From Asterias amurensis (taxonomy: Eukaryota > Echinodermata > Asteroidea > Forcipulatida > Asteriidae), in NCBI RefSeq assembly GCF_032118995.1, contig NC_092669.1, forward strand, positions 2,665,501-2,729,500: 64,000 nt of DNA, read 5' to 3'. The notes below the pieces were generated by a model that was not told the DNA's origin, did not search any database, and worked only from the letters and a program-made list of their open reading frames with translations. Positions 58,505-64,000 of the stretch are shown here, one piece after another; the first letter of the stretch is position 1; the number at the start of each line of letters is the position of its first letter. Position numbers and translations under genes: made by a program.

Positions 58505-59946
58505 ATGTTTTGCTAACAATCGGCCAGCCACATCCAGCACCATTTTTAGCAACAATGGAAAGGTCTTTATGCTGGGGAGGGGGGGCCTTGTGACAAAAGG
58601 GCTTTGTACGATTAAACATTGTGGATTGTGCAATAAAAATCTGCAAACGGTGCTCGGGAAATTGCACTTTATCGGTGTGGGTAATTGAATGGGACTGGAT
58701 CAGGTTTTTTTTTTTTCCCAAAAAGGTTGTGTTGGTTCAATAACAGATAAATAAACTATAATGGCGCTACATAATGGCGCTCGGGAAAATAGAACGCTCC
58801 GTGGATCACCTCGGGAGTCATAGTTTTAACCATAGCACTCGAAGCAGTCAATATTTGTATATCAGCGAATTGCGCAATCTTTCAAAGACTGGTGTCCACA
58901 CTCACGCGGCAACGCTTGCTGATAAGCCGTTTTTAAGTCAGGGGACACGACAATTGAAATGGCAACTTGCGCATACACAGTGTGTCGGATAGTCTTGGTG
59001 GGATTCGGAAATCAGAGAAACAGTGCGCCCTCTACGTTCATTCATTAGCGTGTACAGTTTTTGCCTTGCGTGCATGGATCGAACGTTGGCTGTGTGTGAC
59101 CGCGCAACACCAATGGTCTCGGAACCAAGGCTATGTGTCTGAGTGCGCAGAGTGCCGTGCTGTGTTCAACCATCGACCCGATTTTGATGGTTTTTTTAAA
59201 AACCTTCTCTATAAATTTGCTTTGCGATTGTTTGCAATAGTTAATAAAACAAAAAAAAGTGCATAGACACCCAGTTCAGAGTATAATCTTTCAAATAGAG
59301 TTCCGTTAAAGAACTGTAATGACCTATAAGTATGACATTTTGAAGCATTTTCAGGAGAAAAATCGTCATATGTCCGTATTTCATGTGTTCGAAAAACTGG
59401 GCAAAAAAATCATTTTTATTTACGTGAATTATTTCAAAATAGTACCGTTGGAAAGCTGACAAAATTCTACATCATGTACTTTGGTTTCTTACATTATCTC
59501 GAAAGAAAGAGCACCCTCCAGTATTCTTGAAACTATACTTCTTGTGGCAGTTGACAAAATGGACGTTCAGAAATTTAGACGCGTCAATATCTGGTCCCAA
59601 AAACGCGAAAGTAAACTTAATTTTTCACAATTTTACTGCAGCTTTTTCCAAGATATTTTGTTTTCTATGGATTCAGTTATCTTTATTCTTCTGGAAAACT
59701 GAATCCTTGTTTGATTTGGACAAGGTTAACGTTATCAATTGGCGAGTTGTTCACAGCTACTTTTCACACACAAACAGATACGTTTTACAAAACTGCCATT
59801 CTGACAGACTCGTTATGTCATAACAATTTCTTCCTTCCTCTCGATCCCCCGAGCTGAATCCTGCATGACAAAACACACTGATTCAGTGACGACACGAACT
59901 AGATGCCGGTCTGTTCATTTTCTTCCTCCATGACTATGGTTCTACC

Positions 59947-61448
59947 TAGACCCAGTAACTGGGGCGCTGTACTCCTTTTCAACAATTTTTGACTTTATCT
60001 GTCGTACTAGCGCCCCAGGGAATGGCACAGAATTTTAACGAATACCCAGTTTTTCGCGACACCCAGCCACAAAAAATGCCTCAAAATGACAAAAAGACCA
60101 AACAAACTAGCTCAAAAATCGCCTACTCTATTCTCGATACGTCTAGGATGTAACATCAGGCATTTAATTGTACTCACGATCATTTTTTAAACTCCAAATC
60201 GATGATTTTTAACTCCGCATCGTGGAGCGATTGACAAGTCTGCGATTTTCGGATGTGTATGGTAACGAAACATGGCGTCGCGTTGTGGGTGGATGTCCAT
60301 CAACGGCTGTTTAATGCTACACTTGTTACAGGCGTTGCAGCGAATGCTATACATTGTACACGGGGATGGGTACAGGCGCTGCAGCTAGCGAGTGCCCACG
60401 TGCGTTCAATCATGTGCAACGTAACTTACACGGTGCCGGGTTGTTGGAAAATTATCAGAAAGGGGGTGAAAGGTTCTCAGAAAGGGAATATTGTCTGAAA
60501 GAGGGGATTTTTCTGGTCATCGCCCCCCCAAAAAAAAGAAGAAAAAAAAAAAAAGGGGAAAAATATGATAAATAAATAAAAACCGCTGTACTTCATCTAG
60601 GCCTACGATTTTTGTGCATGGTTAAATTGCTTCTTATAATGTTTAGTGCTGCCAGTGTCACTGTAGAATTTTTTTTTTTTTATTTATCATCTTTTTTCCC
60701 CTTTTTTTCGTTTTTTCCTTTTTTTTTGGGGGGGGGGGGGGCGATGACCAGAAAAATCCAGACCAGCAGACTTCATCCAGAACCATCCAGCTTCATCCAG
60801 CAGACTTCAGACCAGAAAAATCCCCTCTTTCAGACAATATTCCCTTTCTTCCAACAACCCGGCACCGTGTAAGTTACGTTGCCCATGATTGAACGCACGT
60901 GGGCACTCGCTAGCTGCAGCGCCTGTACCCATCCCCGTGTACAATGTATAGCATTCACTGCAACGCCTGTAACAAGTGTAGCATTAAACAGCCGTTGATG
61001 GACATCCACCCACAACGCGACGCCATGTTTCGTTATCATACACATCCGAAAATCGCAGACTTGTCAATCGCTCCACGATGCGGAGTTAAAAATCATCGAT
61101 TTGGAGTTTAAAAAATGATCGTGAGTACAATTAAATGCCTGATGTTACATCCTAGACGTATCGAGAATAGAGTAGGCGATTTTTGAGCTAGTTTGTTTGG
61201 TCTTTTTGTCATTTTGAGGCATTTTTTGTGGCTGGGTGTCGCGAAAAACTGGGTATTCGTTAAAATTCTGTGCGGATAACTTTCCACATGGCGCCACCAC
61301 TTTTTCACTCATTTTTAGAAAAAGGGATATATCAATCAGGTAAATAAGTTCCTATATTATTTCATATCAAATGAAAAAGTGGTGGCGCCATACGGAAACT
61401 TTTCCAAAATTGTTGAAAAGGAGTACAGCGCCCCAGTTACTGGGTCTA
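59947..61448. mobile_element. 1,502-bp foldback DNA element with 9-bp target duplication
   Basis: Flanked by GGTTCTACC on both sides (59938-59946, 61449-61457); copy 1 has the single empty site at 49797-49805. The element begins TAGACCCAGTAACTGGGGCG and ends with its complement. Almost all of it is two inverted arms of ~600 bp around a centre of homopolymer-rich sequence (about 60520-60740). Open frames in the arms mirror each other and resemble no transposase. A 9-bp duplication fits Mutator-like elements; the assignment is tentative. Confidence 0.9.
61274..61405. mobile_element. 132-bp MITE nested in the foldback element's right arm
   Basis: Same family as 6393-6524. It replaces a ~40-bp segment present in the left arm rather than being flanked by a duplication, so it arrived with a deletion or by recombination. 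Confidence 0.85.
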
Positions 61449-62473
61449 GGTTCTACCTTGCCCTTGTCCTTGGTTATTTTAATAATATTTTTATATTTGG
61501 GGAGACAAAAACTACAATTAAAATACTTACTTTTTAAGTACAAATTCTTTATTAACAGAGAGGGGTCAAGTTCTTTAGTTCTGTTGCTTCAATGTTGTTA
61601 CACGGAAACCGATCTGGCCGCTATCTAGCATATTTCGAGCGAAGTGTCAAACATGTCAGGTGACCAAGATTTATTTAAAGGTCACATGTCATCAATCACG
61701 TGCGCGCTGTTTTCGCAGGGTTTGGTTTATACCATTTCGTAAAACAGGTAAACATAAACAAAAGCTAATAATATTTCAAATAATTTATATTATTTTAACT
61801 GTAATCATTTTAATAAATATACAATATATATTTAATGTACATTAAGGTTAGTAACAAAAAATGATAGAATAGGAACAAAACTTATATTTAATAAAAGCAA
61901 CTTTCAAATCGAAAATAAATAAATTACCTCCAAGAGAAGTTCAGCCGCCTTATCGTTGGTGGCGCGCTTTTCGAGTTTGTTTACAAACAACAAGTGACAG
62001 TGTGCTTCCTTTTTCAATCATGGGGTTTCAATCACGAGTCTGATGACCATAGGTTGCTGAATTGAAGTAACGTAGTTTTTGAGAAAAAGGTAAATTCCCA
62101 CTCAAATCTCAAATATTTAAGACTGCAGGCTTCATATTTAAGACTGCAGGCTTCAAACCTGAAGCCTTGTATTATTACTTAAATAAAGCCATCTGTCTGA
62201 AAACCACAAGGGTGTTTTTTCTTTCATTATTCTCTTGCAACTAGGGTGACCATTTGAGTCCACATTTTCACAGATTTGTTATTTTATGAATTATGGTTGA
62301 GTGCGTACCCTAACACCAAGTCATCATTGGAAGCGCCACCCATTGAAATACCGCCCTTATCAACGTGAACCCAATGCAGTAAAGAGGGGCACATAGGCTA
62401 GGCTGCAGCTTCAAGCCTCAACACCAAAGTAATGTAAGAATAGTGGTTTTTGACAATTATCAAAGGTGTTCAG

Positions 62474-62619
62474 GGGCCGATTTCACAAAGATCTAAAATT
62501 GATCGTAACTACAAATCAATCGTAGTTGCTTAGTAAAGTGTGATGTCACAATACAAATCACTATGGTGATACTGAAAATTTGTGTTGCGATGAATTTTAT
62601 TGCTTTGTGAAATCGGCCC
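62474..62619. mobile_element. 146-bp MITE with GGGCCGATTT ends, absent from copy 1
   Basis: Ends GGGCCGATTTCACAAAG and its complement; flanked by CAG on each side, a single CAG (50797-50799) being present in copy 1. A 3-bp duplication suggests a PIF/Harbinger relative (inference). Its end resembles the MITE at 19375-19610. Confidence 0.88.
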
Positions 62620-62627
62620 CAGTGCCT

Positions 62628-63012
62628 TTAATGGCAGTGGACACTATTGGTAATTACTCAAAATAATTATTAGCATAAAACCTTACTTGGCAACGAGTAA
62701 CGGGGAGCTGTTGACAGTATAAAACATTGTGAGAAACAGCCCCCTCTGAAGTAACATAGTTTTCGAGACAGAAGTAATTTTCCACGAATTTGATTTTGAG
62801 ACCTCAAGTTTAGAAATTGAGGTCTCGAAATCAATATCTGAAAGCACACAACTTTGTGTCACAAGGGTGTTTTTTCTGTCATAGTTATCTCACAACTCCG
62901 ACGACCGACCGAGCTCAAACTTTCACAGGTTTGTTATTTTATGCATATGTTGAGATACACCAAGTGAAAAGACTGCTCTTTGGCAATTACCAATAGTGTC
63001 CACTGTCTTTAA
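62628..63012 (+). mobile_element. TTAA MITE family 2 (copy-2 counterpart of 50805-51189)
   Basis: Same element at the homologous place, with few differences; shared by descent through the duplication. Confidence 0.88.
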
Positions 63013-63112
63013 CAATAAATTATATTTCCTGGGACAGAAAGAGAAACACAAAGCTTTCATTACTCTCTTGCAACTTGGATGACCAATTGAGAAAACATTT
63101 CCACAGATTTGT

Positions 63113-63486
63113 TTAAAGCCATTGGACCCTTTCGGTAAACAGTATTGTCCAAGGCCCACACTTCTTGTATCACAACTTCTATATCAAATAACAAACCTGT
63201 GAAAATTTGGGCTTAATCGGTCATCGGAGTCGGGAGAAAATAACGGGAAAACCCACCCTTGTATCCACGCGTTTCACTGTGTCATGACATGTGTTTACAA
63301 TAAATCCGTAATTCTCGTTAACGAGAATTGATATTGTTTTACTGTTTTCTCAAAAAGTAAAGCATTTCATGGAATAATATTTCAAGAGAAGTCTTTTACC
63401 ATTACCTTCTGTAAACCCTGTAAGTTATTTGTAAATCTGTGAACTTTAAAAAATTTTTCTGTACCGAAAGGGTCCAATGGCTTTAA
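63113..63486. mobile_element. TTAA MITE family 3 (copy-2 counterpart of 51290-51663)
   Basis: Same element at the homologous place with few differences. Confidence 0.85.
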
Positions 63487-64000
63487 ATGGTTGAGATACA
63501 CCAAGTGAGAATACTGGTCTTTGACAATTACCAAAAGTGTCCAGTGCCCTTTCCCGAGACAGAAAACACGAGGCTGAAAATGAGGTTGACTCACATTTAA
63601 AAGAGGACACTATCAGAATCGGCTGAAAAGCAAATTTTGTAACATATTTTTTATTGTCATTTTAATAATGAATATGACTCTTACAAGAACTTCTGAAGTA
63701 ATTGAACTAAAACGCAAATTACTTATTAAGAAAACCAAGACAAATCAGACAGCACCACTGAGCACCACTGTTAGGGCTCTCAATTTAAAGAAGCTTAAAC
63801 CATAAGATAACATAAAATATATTTTAAAAAAAATAACGTAATAGTTAAACACAACTGCAAATAATGGAGTAATTTGTGATCAAATTGGGTCATTAAAACA
63901 ACTGAAATGCACACTTTAGCAAAGGCCCGACAATTATTTTATGAGTCTCTCAAAGCAAGACATAAGATGTTCAGGCTTGGAGTCTTAGATGGATTAAATA

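Larger units (their letters stand above)
56025..58859. other. Region upstream of visible DRAM-B exons
   Basis: Besides four MITEs there is ~1.2 kb of AT-rich sequence with no recognised exon. The splice-anchored PYIS motif expected at the end of DRAM exon 2 was looked for on the minus strand and not seen. Confidence 0.5.
58860..64000. repeat. Duplicated unit, copy 2 (runs off the window)
   Basis: Corresponds to 48731-52178 with high identity by eye; position 64000 matches about 52178. It is ~1.7 kb longer, mostly from a 1,502-bp foldback element and a 146-bp MITE absent from copy 1. In copy 1 the DRAM-B last exon begins ~520 bp beyond this point, so a further DRAM 3' end is predicted just outside the window. 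Confidence 0.9.

Noticed and set aside
60253-61045. Two mirror-image open frames of 71-81 residues in the foldback element
   Set aside because: They are the two arms of the same inverted repeat and show no transposase motif; no support as genes.

Overview
The window is animal nuclear DNA: AT-rich, dominated by introns and repeats, with genes split into short exons that have clean GT/AG borders. Gene content and repeat style (TTAA-flanked palindromic MITEs, tRNA-headed SINEs, CR1/L2-like LINE ends) suggest a marine deuterostome invertebrate, most likely an echinoderm and possibly a sea star. That last step is inference; no species marker was tested.

Three gene families were recognised by reading exons. 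(1) Minus strand, 7502-7732: first coding exon of liprin-alpha, with the rest off the left edge. (2) Plus strand, 11415-30958: a complete GNPTAB gene (alpha/beta precursor of GlcNAc-1-phosphotransferase, which starts the mannose-6-phosphate lysosomal sorting tag). It has 25 coding exons whose phases all join, giving 5,625 nt and 1,874 residues. (3) Minus strand, 37481-43345: a complete seven-exon DRAM-family gene (lysosomal/autophagy multipass membrane protein, 252 residues). A second DRAM gene lies at 52696-56024, where only the homologues of exons 3-7 are visible. Two of the families therefore act at the lysosome, and GNPTAB and DRAM1 are also neighbours in human 12q23, as I recall.

Layout: 1-7501, liprin intron 1 with tandem repeats; 7733-11414, divergent liprin/GNPTAB intergenic region; 11415-30958, GNPTAB; 30959-37480, gene-free, with repeats and a LINE 3' end; 37481-43345, DRAM-A; 43346-48730, repeats; 48731-58859, a unit that contains DRAM-B; 58860-64000, a near-identical second copy of that unit's start, running off the window and differing by two clean transposon insertions.

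Repeats fill most non-exonic DNA: at least three TTAA-flanked MITE families, a MITE family beginning near GGCCCAATTTCATAGAG, three SINE families, a 1.5 kb foldback element with a 9-bp target duplication, a dispersed ~105-bp satellite, and a long (TTA)n tract. No retroviral, LTR or Polinton element, CRISPR array or canonical tRNA/rRNA gene was recognised.
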